Below are positions 1 through 6,040 of a stretch of DNA of 21,174 nt, one piece after another. The notes beneath the pieces are model-generated. The model made no database searches and had not been told where the DNA came from. It was given only the letters and a program-made list of their open reading frames with translations. Each line of letters starts with the position of its first letter. Position 1 is the first letter of the stretch. Origin of the DNA: DATLFS01 sp035540935 (GTDB lineage: Bacteria > Actinomycetota > CADDZG01 > WHSQ01); NCBI GenBank assembly GCA_035540935.1, contig DATLFS010000073.1:1-21174 (forward strand), in the 5' to 3' direction. The position numbers and the translations under genes were made by a program.

Positions 1-285
1 GCAGACGACGTGCGAGACGCTGCCGCCCTCCTTGCGCAGCTTCCGGCGCGCGATCCACTCCGGGAAGTAGTCGGGGATGTCCTTGCTGTAGAACCTGCCG
101 GCCTCGATGCCGTCGGGGAAGCGCTCGAGCGTCATCGGACGGTCCTTCGTGTGCGGCACCATGAACCGAGCGATGGCCCGGTAGTACTCGACGACGTCCC
201 GCTTGGCGTAGCGGCCGTCGGGAAACAGGACCTTGTCCGGCCTCGACACCTCGATCGTGCGCCTCCCCGCGCGCACCGACGTCAC
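1..285 (-). CDS. ligD: LigD-type polymerase (primase-polymerase) domain protein, N-terminal part only
   Basis: The first 95 residues of a stand-alone NHEJ polymerase (archaeo-eukaryotic primase fold) are visible; the rest lies beyond the left edge. The translation carries SRPDKVLFPDG, then RPMTLERFPDGI, then YSKDIPDYFPEWI and KEGGSVSHVV, which are the usual N-terminal blocks of the LigD PolDom. In this family the enzyme fills gaps and adds ribonucleotides at DNA double-strand breaks together with Ku and a ligase; the catalytic aspartates fall outside the window. The GTG start (283-285) shares a GTGA overlap with the TGA of the upstream phosphoesterase gene, which fixes the start and suggests translational coupling. 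Whether a ligase domain follows cannot be seen here. Confidence 0.88.
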   Translation of the reverse strand, partial: MTSVRAGRRTIEVSRPDKVLFPDGRYAKRDVVEYYRAIARFMVPHTKDRPMTLERFPDGIEAGRFYSKDIPDYFPEWIARRKLRKEGGSVSHVVC

Positions 286-854
286 GTTTCCGCCGCGAGA
301 TCGTCGTTGGTTCGCCCCGTGAGGACCGACTCCGGCTCGGTGCTCGTCGGGTTCCTCCGCGCGTCCGCCGCCTCGTCCTTCATCTTCACGAGGAGCCAGC
401 CCCGCTCCGTCTCGGTCAGGGCATAGCCTCCGCGCAGCTTCTCACCTTCGAGCCAGACCGCGACGTGACCCTGCGCGACTGCTTCGTCGACGGGGATCTC
501 GTTCCCCGTGTCATCGCTCGTCAGGTTCCTGTAGGTCCCGATGTCCCAGACGATCACGGTTCCCGCGCCGTAGTTCCCGGCCGGGATGACGCCTTCGAAG
601 TCGAGATAGTCGAGCGGGTGGTCCTCGGTCGGCATCGCCAGCCGCTTCACGCGTGGATCGGTCGAAGGACCCTTCGGAACCGCCCACGACTTCAGCACGC
701 CCGCGGCCTCGAGCCGGAAGTCGTAGTGGAGGCGGGACGCATCATGCTTCTGCACGACGAAGCGCGGGGCCCGGCGGCTGCCGCGCCCACCGGCCGGCTC
801 GCCGCTCGCGCGCAGATCTCTCTTCCTCCGGTACTCATCGAGCGGCCGCGGCAT
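282..854 (-). CDS. Stand-alone LigD 3'-phosphoesterase (PE) domain protein
   Basis: This 190-residue protein matches the 3'-phosphoesterase module of bacterial LigD, which trims 3'-phosphate and ribonucleotide ends before NHEJ ligation. The catalytic/metal block KHDASRLHYDFRLE gives H37, H43, D45 and R47, and EDHPLDY gives H79 and Y83. These match the Pseudomonas LigD PE residues with a constant offset of five. ATG at 852-854 was chosen because the protein then begins MPRPLDEYRRKRDL, a typical PE start. An in-frame GTG at 885-887 would add eleven atypical residues and leave only 20 bp to the divergent gene. It overlaps the polymerase gene by 4 bp, so PE and Pol are separate coupled proteins here rather than one LigD chain. 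Confidence 0.9.
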   Translation of the reverse strand: MPRPLDEYRRKRDLRASGEPAGGRGSRRAPRFVVQKHDASRLHYDFRLEAAGVLKSWAVPKGPSTDPRVKRLAMPTEDHPLDYLDFEGVIPAGNYGAGTVIVWDIGTYRNLTSDDTGNEIPVDEAVAQGHVAVWLEGEKLRGGYALTETERGWLLVKMKDEAADARRNPTSTEPESVLTGRTNDDLAAET

Positions 855-884
855 GACGCTCTTGTTCCCCGGCCGCCGCCCCTC

Positions 885-910
885 CACGCCGGCGCTAGGG
901 TTCCGGCGTG
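885..910. repeat. Inverted repeat between divergent repair genes
   Basis: CACGCCGG (885-892) is separated by 10 nt from its exact reverse complement CCGGCGTG (903-910). It lies in the 53-bp gap between the divergent phosphoesterase and glycosylase genes and includes the glycosylase start codon. It could be an operator for a shared regulator or an RNA hairpin, or it could be chance in GC-rich DNA. The arms are directly visible; the function is inference. Confidence 0.45.
896..901 (+). promoter_or_regulatory. Candidate -10 element for a leaderless glycosylase mRNA
   Basis: TAGGGT fits the TAnnnT -10 pattern and ends 6 nt before the GTG at 908, so transcription would start at or near the start codon. 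No convincing -35 element is seen. Confidence 0.3.
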
Positions 911-1786
911 CTCGAACGAACGATCCGGTCTCCGCACACGATCGACCTCACGGCCACGGTCGCGCCGCTCGCGCACGGTGACGGCAGTGTGCGGCTCGGG
1001 CGCGACTCGGTCGACCGAGCGGTCGTCACGCCCGACGGTCCCGCCTCCCAACGGATCGAGGCGTCCGGGGGTGAGGTGCGCGTCGAGGCATGGGGACCGG
1101 GCGCCTCGTGGCTCCTCGAGTCTGCCCCCTCGCTGATCGGATGCCGGGACGACGCGGACGGATTCGAACCGAAAGGGGTGCTGCGGGATCTCCACCGGGC
1201 GCGCCCCGGATTGCGCATCGGCGCGACGAGCCGCGTCTTCGAGACCCTCGTCCCAACGATCCTGGGGCAGAAGGTGACGACCGTAGCGGCGCGCCGCGCC
1301 ATGAGGAAGCTCGTCGCCGACTACGGATCGCCGGCGCCCGGACCGCTCGGCCTTCGTCTGCCGCCGACGCCGGACCGCATAGTCGAGATCCCCTACTGGG
1401 AATGGCACGCGCTCGGGGTCGAGCGACGGCGGGCCGAGACGATCCGCTTCGCCGCCTCCTGCTCCTCCCGTCTCGAGGGCGCGCCGGACGCGGATCGTCT
1501 CCGGCACATGCTCGAGGCGCTTCCGGGAGTGGGACCGTGGACGGTCGCGAAGACGATGCGCGTCGTCACCGGTGACGCCGATGCGGTCGAGACCGGCGAC
1601 TTCCACATCCCGAACACGATCGCATGGGTCCTCGCCCGGGAGGAGCGCGGGGACGACGCGCGCATGCTGGAGCTGCTCGAGCCGTATCGAGGACACCGCG
1701 GACGCGTCGTGCGCATCGTCTGCTCCTCGGGGCGCCGCGCGCCGGCCCGCGGCCCGCGGGTGAGGGTCGCCTCGCTCCCGGACTGA
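908..1786 (+). CDS. AlkA-like DNA-3-methyladenine glycosylase (HhH-GPD superfamily)
   Basis: This 292-residue base-excision-repair enzyme of the DNA-3-methyladenine glycosylase II type would remove alkylated purines. The C-terminal half contains the helix-hairpin-helix EALPGVGPWTVAKTM (about residues 204-218), followed by the GPD-type block DADAVETGDFHIPN, whose Asp in GDFH is the expected catalytic residue. The terminal MLELLEPYRGHRGRVVRI is typical of the actinobacterial subfamily, as is the N-terminal half with WGPGASWLLES. The GTG start is weakly supported: there is only TAGGG seven nt upstream and possibly a leaderless transcript. It is transcribed away from the NHEJ genes. Its TGA lies 2 bp from the facing stop of the transporter pair. 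Confidence 0.85.
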   Translation: MLERTIRSPHTIDLTATVAPLAHGDGSVRLGRDSVDRAVVTPDGPASQRIEASGGEVRVEAWGPGASWLLESAPSLIGCRDDADGFEPKGVLRDLHRARPGLRIGATSRVFETLVPTILGQKVTTVAARRAMRKLVADYGSPAPGPLGLRLPPTPDRIVEIPYWEWHALGVERRRAETIRFAASCSSRLEGAPDADRLRHMLEALPGVGPWTVAKTMRVVTGDADAVETGDFHIPNTIAWVLAREERGDDARMLELLEPYRGHRGRVVRIVCSSGRRAPARGPRVRVASLPD

Positions 1787-1788
1787 CG

Positions 1789-2160
1789 TCATCCTCCGCG
1801 CTCCTTCCAACCGGACGCGACCAGCCGCAGCCCGACCGCCGCCACAACGATTCCGAAGGCGCTCTCGAGGGTCGCGGCCGAGATCCGCAGCGCGACCTCT
1901 GCGCCCGCGAGAGCGCCGCCGATGCCGCCGCCTGCGAGGAGGACCGCCTCCCTCGGCGCCACGTAGCCGCGCCGCAGGTGAGCCAGCACGCCGGCGGCGG
2001 CGGTCGGAACGATCACGAGGAGAGAGGTGCCCTCGGCGGCGTGCTGATCGAACCCCAGCGCGAGGACGAGGAAAGGAATGATGAGCAGCCCACCGCCGAC
2101 CCCGAAGAGCGCCGAGAAGATCCCGACGCCGAATCCGACGAAGAGCTCCAGGACGCTCAC
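1789..2160 (-). CDS. TauE/SafE family half-size membrane protein, second half
   Basis: A protein of about 123 residues, very hydrophobic, with about four membrane spans and the GVGGG signature of TauE/SafE (DUF81) exporters near its N-terminus (FSALFGVGGGLLIIPF). Family members of about 250 residues contain two such homologous halves and export sulfite, sulfoacetate or other small anions; this gene encodes one half. GTG at 2158-2160 was chosen because it forms a GTGA overlap with the TGA of the upstream half; GTG at 2164-2166 would add two residues. A QHAAEGTSL segment parallels QHHAHATSL in the other half. Substrate unknown. The two halves probably work as a heteromer (inference). Confidence 0.8.
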   Translation of the reverse strand: MSVLELFVGFGVGIFSALFGVGGGLLIIPFLVLALGFDQHAAEGTSLLVIVPTAAAGVLAHLRRGYVAPREAVLLAGGGIGGALAGAEVALRISAATLESAFGIVVAAVGLRLVASGWKERGG

Positions 2161-2519
2161 GGCCACGCCATCACCCCACCTACGACGACCATGAGGACGC
2201 CGAACGCGATCTTGAGAGAGGCCTCGCCGAGCCCGTGCATGATGCGCGCGCCGACCGGCGCGCCGACGACCGCACCCAGCGCCAGGAGAGCGGCATCGGC
2301 AACCTCGACCTCTCCCGCGGCGGCGAACCTGGCCGCGGCGACGGCCGCGATCGGAACGATCGCAGCCAGCGACGTCGCATGGGCGTGGTGCTGCGACAGT
2401 CCCGCGGCCAGGACGAGAAGGGGAACCATGACGACGCCGCCGCCCACGCCGAGCAACCCGCTCAGCACACCCGCGGCCAGCCCGATCGCCGCCAGCCGCG
2501 GTGCTCTCCCGTCGCTCAC
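2157..2519 (-). CDS. TauE/SafE family half-size membrane protein, first half
   Basis: A 120-residue hydrophobic protein with about four predicted membrane spans and the motif LSGLLGVGGGVVMVPLLV near residues 19-36, the N-half signature of the TauE/SafE exporter family. It ends cleanly at MAWP-stop, and the downstream half starts within that stop (GTGA). The pair therefore looks like a designed two-gene transporter rather than a recent break, though a frameshifted single gene cannot be excluded by eye. The GTG start has only GAGG two nt upstream, and TAGCGT at 2526-2531 suggests a leaderless mRNA. The pair lies next to a trans-sulfuration gene, which fits sulfur compounds as substrate, but that is weak context. 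Confidence 0.8.
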   Translation of the reverse strand: MSDGRAPRLAAIGLAAGVLSGLLGVGGGVVMVPLLVLAAGLSQHHAHATSLAAIVPIAAVAAARFAAAGEVEVADAALLALGAVVGAPVGARIMHGLGEASLKIAFGVLMVVVGGVMAWP

Positions 2520-2525
2520 GACCTC

Positions 2526-2531
2526 ACGCTA
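2526..2531 (-). promoter_or_regulatory. Candidate -10 element for the TauE/SafE pair
   Basis: On the minus strand GATAGCGT contains TAGCGT (TAnnnT) ending 6 nt before the GTG at 2519, consistent with a leaderless start. There is no clear -35. Confidence 0.3.
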
Positions 2532-2545
2532 TCCGCCCAACCCCG

Positions 2546-2574
2546 GCGACACGCGGCACCCGCACCGCTACGAT
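2546..2574 (+). promoter_or_regulatory. Candidate sigma70-type promoter for the secreted protein gene
   Basis: GCGACA (2546-2551, four of six matches to TTGACA) and TACGAT (2569-2574) are separated by exactly 17 bp. Transcription would begin near 2581, giving a leader of about 22 nt with the purine-rich Shine-Dalgarno AGGGGGGAG just before the ATG at 2603. Confidence 0.45.
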
Positions 2575-2602
2575 GAGGCGGTCCCGAACCGAGGGGGGAG
2601 AC

Positions 2603-2941
2603 ATGAAGCGCACCGTCATCGCGATCTCGCTTGCACTCGCTCTGGCCGCGCCGGCCGCCGCCGGAACGAGCCGGCACCTCACGATCAGGAAGACGTCTGC
2701 CGGGGTCCGCGGCGCGATCCACGCGGCCGCGCCTTGCTACGCCGACCAGCTCGTGAAGGTGCAGCGCAAGACGTCGAGCGGCTGGAAGACCGTCGCCAAG
2801 ACCAGGACGAACGACGAGGGCCGCTACCGCAAGGCGGTCACCTTGAGGAGCGGTAAGCGCTACCGCACGCTCGCGCCGCGGAACGTCGTCGGTTCGACGA
2901 CCTGCCTGCGTACCGTCTCAGACGGGACCGTCACCGGCTAG
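2603..2941 (+). CDS. Small secreted protein, beta-sandwich-like, function unknown
   Basis: A 112-residue protein with a clear Sec signal peptide: MKRT, a hydrophobic core, and an AAA-G cleavage site near residue 20. The mature part has alternating polar and hydrophobic strands (VKVQRKTSSGWKTVAKTRTN, then YRKAVTL and YRTLAP) resembling the Ig-like or carboxypeptidase-regulatory-like modules common in actinobacterial exported proteins. C45 and C101 could form a disulfide. The ATG is supported by the Shine-Dalgarno AGGGGGGAG (2592-2600) and an upstream promoter candidate. It is divergent from the transporter pair, and its stop codon overlaps that of the convergent trans-sulfuration gene. I do not recognise a specific family. 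Confidence 0.75.
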   Translation: MKRTVIAISLALALAAPAAAGTSRHLTIRKTSAGVRGAIHAAAPCYADQLVKVQRKTSSGWKTVAKTRTNDEGRYRKAVTLRSGKRYRTLAPRNVVGSTTCLRTVSDGTVTG

Positions 2942-4089
2942 CGGCGCAGCGCCGCGTCGAGGTCTCGCCACAGGTCCTCGACGTTCTCGATCCCGACGCT
3001 GACGCGCAGCAATCCGGGCGCCACGTGGGCATCGCCCGCGTACTTCGCGCGCCTCTCGATCGTCGTCTCGACGCCGCCGAGGCTCGTCGCCGGGACGATG
3101 ACCTGCAGCGCCTCGCACACCGCGTCGGCCGCATCCGCGGTCTCGACCTCGAACGACAGCATCGTGCCGAAGCCGTCCATGTGCGCGGCCGCCCGCTCGT
3201 GACCGGGATGGCTCGTCAAGCCCGGGTAGTGAACGGCCGCGACGCGTTCGTCCGCATCTAGTCGCCGCGCCAGCTCAGCCGCGTTGTCCTGAGCGCGCTC
3301 CAGCCGCACGCCGAGGGTGCGAAGGCCGCGGAGCGCGAGGAACGCGTCCAAGGCGCCGGCGACCGGCCCGCGCAACGTCCGCGCCTCGATCAACGGCTCG
3401 GCGGCTTCGCGCGACGGCGTGACGGCGACGCCGATCACCACGTCGGAGTGACCGGAGAGGAGCTTCGTCGCGCTGTGCACCACGTAGTCGGCGCCCCTCT
3501 CCAGAGGCCGCTGGAGGAGTGGAGTGGCGAACGTGTTGTCGACCGCGGCGGCCACACCCGCGCGGCGTGCACCGTCGAGCAGTGCGGTGAGGTCGGCGAT
3601 CCGCAGCAAGGGGTTCGTCGGCGTCTCGATCCACAGCAGCGCCGCGCCCTCCAGTGCCTCGAGCACGGCGGCCGTATCGGCGATGTCGACCGGCACCCAG
3701 ACGATGCGTCCGCGGTCGTGGAGATCTCGCAGCAACTCTCGTGTTCCCGAATAGGCGTCTTTCTGCGGAGCGACGATGCGTTCTCCGACCGGCACGGTGT
3801 CGAAGACCGCCGCGACCGCCGCCATGCCGGACGCGTAGGCGACCGCCGTGCCGCCCTCGAGGTCGCCCACCGCCTCCTCGAAAGCCCTCCACGACGGGTT
3901 GTCGTCGCGCCCGTAGTTGATCTCACCGCCGCTGACGAACGTCGATGCGAGGACCGGCGGCACGGACAACGCCTCGCCCGGCTCGTGCGGCGGCCGTCCG
4001 GCATGCACCGCGATCGTGTGCGGATGCGGCGGGGTCACGGCTTGGGACGCGGACGCGGGAGGGGAACAGACGGCGTCATCGCCGGCCAT
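2938..4089 (-). CDS. PLP-dependent trans-sulfuration enzyme (cystathionine gamma-synthase / MetB-like)
   Basis: A 383-residue Cys/Met-metabolism PLP enzyme (fold type I). Visible residues are Y59-G60-R61, which binds PLP phosphate of the partner subunit; SGMAA at 88-92; ETPTNPLL; D184 in VDNTFATP, which contacts the pyridine nitrogen; and the Schiff-base K209 in HSATKLLSGHSD. The C-terminus retains TSLGGVET and LLRVSVGIEN. Such enzymes make or break cystathionine, or eliminate thiols from homocysteine or methionine, and sequence alone does not separate these activities. ATG at 4087-4089 was chosen because longer frames run into tRNA-Leu. The start is 20 bp from the tRNA end with no good Shine-Dalgarno, so the message is probably freed by tRNA processing. 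The first 22 residues look non-conserved. Confidence 0.88.
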   Translation of the reverse strand: MAGDDAVCSPPASASQAVTPPHPHTIAVHAGRPPHEPGEALSVPPVLASTFVSGGEINYGRDDNPSWRAFEEAVGDLEGGTAVAYASGMAAVAAVFDTVPVGERIVAPQKDAYSGTRELLRDLHDRGRIVWVPVDIADTAAVLEALEGAALLWIETPTNPLLRIADLTALLDGARRAGVAAAVDNTFATPLLQRPLERGADYVVHSATKLLSGHSDVVIGVAVTPSREAAEPLIEARTLRGPVAGALDAFLALRGLRTLGVRLERAQDNAAELARRLDADERVAAVHYPGLTSHPGHERAAAHMDGFGTMLSFEVETADAADAVCEALQVIVPATSLGGVETTIERRAKYAGDAHVAPGLLRVSVGIENVEDLWRDLDAALRR

Positions 4090-4109
4090 CGTAGCCGGGA
4101 GGCGGTCGG

Positions 4110-4195
4110 TGCCCGGGGCGGGATTCGAACCCACATGGCCCCGAGGGACCAGCGACTTTTAAGGACGCCGTGTATGCCAGTTCCACCACCCGGGC
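4110..4195 (-). tRNA. tRNA-Leu (anticodon UAA)
   Basis: An 86-nt class II tRNA. The acceptor strands GCCCGGG and CCCGGGC pair fully, with discriminator A and no encoded CCA. The anticodon loop is CTTAAAA (anticodon TAA, reading UUA). The long variable arm folds as TGGTCC / GGGCCA, and the T arm is GTGGG-TTCGAAT-CCCGC. The anticodon stem GCGTC/GTCGC has one T-T mismatch at its fourth pair. It lies 16 bp after the SCO1664-type kinase gene and 20 bp before the trans-sulfuration gene, so it is likely co-transcribed. Confidence 0.96.
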
Positions 4196-4211
4196 GGGCC
4201 AGGCAAGCATC

Positions 4212-4922
4212 TCAGATCAACGGCCACGGCAGAGGGCGATCTCCTACCGGCGACGGAAAGCGATCCTCGACGAGCAGCGTCTCGACTCGCGCCAGCGTGG
4301 CGGCGGCCTCCTCGGCCGACAGCAGCCGCTCGAGCTCTCCGCCGACGCCGTCGGGATCGGCCACCGCACTTCCGAGCTGTTCGAGCCGCGTCCGTACGTC
4401 CTCACCGAGAGGCTCTTCCGCGAACTGCCAGATCACGGTCCGGAGCTTCGGCTCCGTGTGGAAGCTGACGCCGTGATCCACCGCCCACACGCGGCCGTCG
4501 GGCCCTTCGAGAACGTGTCCCGCTTTGCGATCGGCATTGTTGACCACCGCGTCGAACGCGGCGAACGCACGGAACTCGTCGAGACGCTCTTCCATGAGCA
4601 CGAAGAAGTGTTTGTCGGGGTCGTGCTCGACGAACAACTGGAGCGACCCATCCCCCAGGGGCCCGTCACGCAGGATCGTAGGCGGCACGATGTGCCATCC
4701 CGCCGCCTCGCTGACCACGAAGGCCGCTCGTTCGCGCGCCGCAAGGGTGCCGGCCGGGAAGTCCCACAGGGGCCGTTCGCCGCGGCGCGGCTTATAGACG
4801 GCGAGGAGGTCGTCGACGCGCGCGAGGAAGGTGTAGTTGGAGGAGTACGGGAGGAGGCCCAGGACTTCGATCCGGCCGCGCTGCAAGACGGCGAGCGCTT
4901 CGGAGATGCCGGCTCCGCCCAC
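4212..4922 (-). CDS. SCO1664 family (TIGR03843) putative PI3/4-kinase-like protein
   Basis: A 236-residue protein of the actinobacterial SCO1664 family, distantly related to phosphatidylinositol kinases. Visible features are a candidate ATP-contacting K44 in AVYKPRRGERPLWDFP, a catalytic-loop-like FDAVVNNADRKAGHVL with D131, and a DFG-like metal-binding WAVDHGVSFH with D149. All key polar residues are present, so an active kinase is plausible, but the substrate is unknown. Its GTG start directly follows the TAG of the DUF3090 gene, with no intervening base. With the next two genes upstream it forms a three-gene set conserved across Actinobacteria. Function is inferred only from fold and context. 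Confidence 0.9.
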   Translation of the reverse strand: MGGAGISEALAVLQRGRIEVLGLLPYSSNYTFLARVDDLLAVYKPRRGERPLWDFPAGTLAARERAAFVVSEAAGWHIVPPTILRDGPLGDGSLQLFVEHDPDKHFFVLMEERLDEFRAFAAFDAVVNNADRKAGHVLEGPDGRVWAVDHGVSFHTEPKLRTVIWQFAEEPLGEDVRTRLEQLGSAVADPDGVGGELERLLSAEEAAATLARVETLLVEDRFPSPVGDRPLPWPLI

Positions 4923-5441
4923 CTACCCTGCCGGCCGGTGCCCGTTAGAGGCCGGGCAATGATGCCCCTCCGGGTCCATCGGCAGACCGCAGAGCTGGCA
5001 GATCTCCCGGCCTTCGCCGACCGACGCCAGCGCGTGGAGGAGCAGAGCGCGCACCTGGTCGCGGCGGACGAGGAAGCGGTACTCGTCCGGCTCGACCCCC
5101 TCCTCCTCGTCCCCGGTCCCGGCCGCTTCGACCGCGATCAACACCCGCTCCTCTTCTTCGAGGAAGGCGATACCGATGGAGGCGGCGCGGGCGTCGGGCT
5201 CGACCGGCTCCGCGAGGGACAGCGCAGGGTCTCGCGCCGGCGTGGCCTTCGCGATCGTGTCGGAAGCGTCGACCATCAACAGGAGCTCGCGCAGCCGGTC
5301 GGCGAGCACCGCCACCTGCTCCTTCTCCAGAAGCAGCGTGCAGGTCTCTTCGCCCTTTCGTCCCTGGAGGTAGAAGGCGCGGCGGCCGGGGCGGCCGACG
5401 TAGTCGGCGGTGATCACGTCCGGCGTCATCTCGACGATCAT
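4923..5441 (-). CDS. DUF3090 family protein (TIGR03847), C-terminal zinc-ribbon-like motif
   Basis: A 172-residue conserved actinobacterial protein without assigned activity. The N-terminal part holds the family-typical FYLQGRKGEETCTLLLEKEQ, followed by helical VLADRLRELL. The middle has SIGIAFLEEEERVLIAVEA, and an acidic linker follows (about 110-120). The C-terminus has C148-x2-C151 with GLPMDPEGHHCP (H160, H161, C162) and NGH (H168), a likely metal-binding knuckle. ATG at 5439-5441 forms an ATGA overlap with the upstream phosphatase stop, and its own TAG abuts the kinase GTG. It may be a binding or adaptor partner for the flanking kinase and phosphatase (inference). Confidence 0.9.
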   Translation of the reverse strand: MIVEMTPDVITADYVGRPGRRAFYLQGRKGEETCTLLLEKEQVAVLADRLRELLLMVDASDTIAKATPARDPALSLAEPVEPDARAASIGIAFLEEEERVLIAVEAAGTGDEEEGVEPDEYRFLVRRDQVRALLLHALASVGEGREICQLCGLPMDPEGHHCPASNGHRPAG

Positions 5442-6040
5442 CGCTCCACCACCGGGCGGTGGTTGAGCATGGAGAGGACGGGACCGCGTTCGCCGATCGA
5501 TATGACGGTGATCGAACCCGGGTCGACCGCGAGCCTCTGGAACAGGTCGATGTGCACGCCCGCGTAGTGAGCCGCGACGAGGCGGATCACATCGGCGTGC
5601 GTGACGCAGCAGATCGTGTCGCGCGGGTGGAGCGCCTGCAGCTCCTCGACCTCTGCGACGGCGCGCGCCTGCGTCTCCCGCAACGTCTCACCGTCGGGGA
5701 AACGAACCGACGAGGGCCACCTCTGCACCTGCTCCCACAACTTGGTACGCGCGAGTGACTTGAAGGACCGGTTGCTCCACCGCCCGTAATGGACCTCGCC
5801 CAACCCCTCGCGCACCTGGACGTCGAGGCCGCGGTCCCGCGCTATCGCGGCCGCCGTCTCGCGCGTGCGGTCGATCGGACTGGCGTAGATCGCTTTGATC
5901 GGAACCCGCGCGAGGTCGCGTGCCGCGGCGGTGGCCTGCGCCCGGCCCTCGTCGCTCAACGAAACTCCGGGATGCCATCCGGTGAGACGGTGGCCGGTAT
6001 GGCTCGTCAGGCCGTGCCGGACGAAGACAAGTGTCGTCAC
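5438..6040 (-). CDS. Histidine phosphatase / phosphomutase-like protein, MSMEG_4193 family (TIGR03848)
   Basis: A 200-residue member of the histidine phosphatase (phosphoglycerate mutase) superfamily. The phospho-accepting R8-H9-G10 lies in LVFVRHG, followed by SPIDRTRET (R58), GEVHYGRW (E82) and the second catalytic H148 in CCVTHADV, so all core residues are present. In Actinobacteria this subgroup is encoded with a PI-kinase-like protein and DUF3090, which led to the proposal that it is a phosphomutase or phosphatase on the kinase product. The GTG start (6038-6040) gives a GTGA overlap with the acyl-CoA ligase stop. The frame stays open far upstream, but that part lies inside the ligase gene and is not conserved with this family. 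Confidence 0.9.
   Translation of the reverse strand: MTTLVFVRHGLTSHTGHRLTGWHPGVSLSDEGRAQATAAARDLARVPIKAIYASPIDRTRETAAAIARDRGLDVQVREGLGEVHYGRWSNRSFKSLARTKLWEQVQRWPSSVRFPDGETLRETQARAVAEVEELQALHPRDTICCVTHADVIRLVAAHYAGVHIDLFQRLAVDPGSITVISIGERGPVLSMLNHRPVVER

Noticed and set aside
1784..1791. TGACGTCA as a regulator binding site
   Set aside because: It is formed by two facing TGA stop codons and lies between gene ends, where an operator is unlikely.
4090..4134. Longer start for the trans-sulfuration enzyme
   Set aside because: It would run into the 3' end of tRNA-Leu and adds no conserved residues.
4110..4195. tRNA-Leu as an integration (attachment) site
   Set aside because: No integrase gene or second copy of the tRNA 3' end was found in the window, and the flanking genes are close and of the same character.
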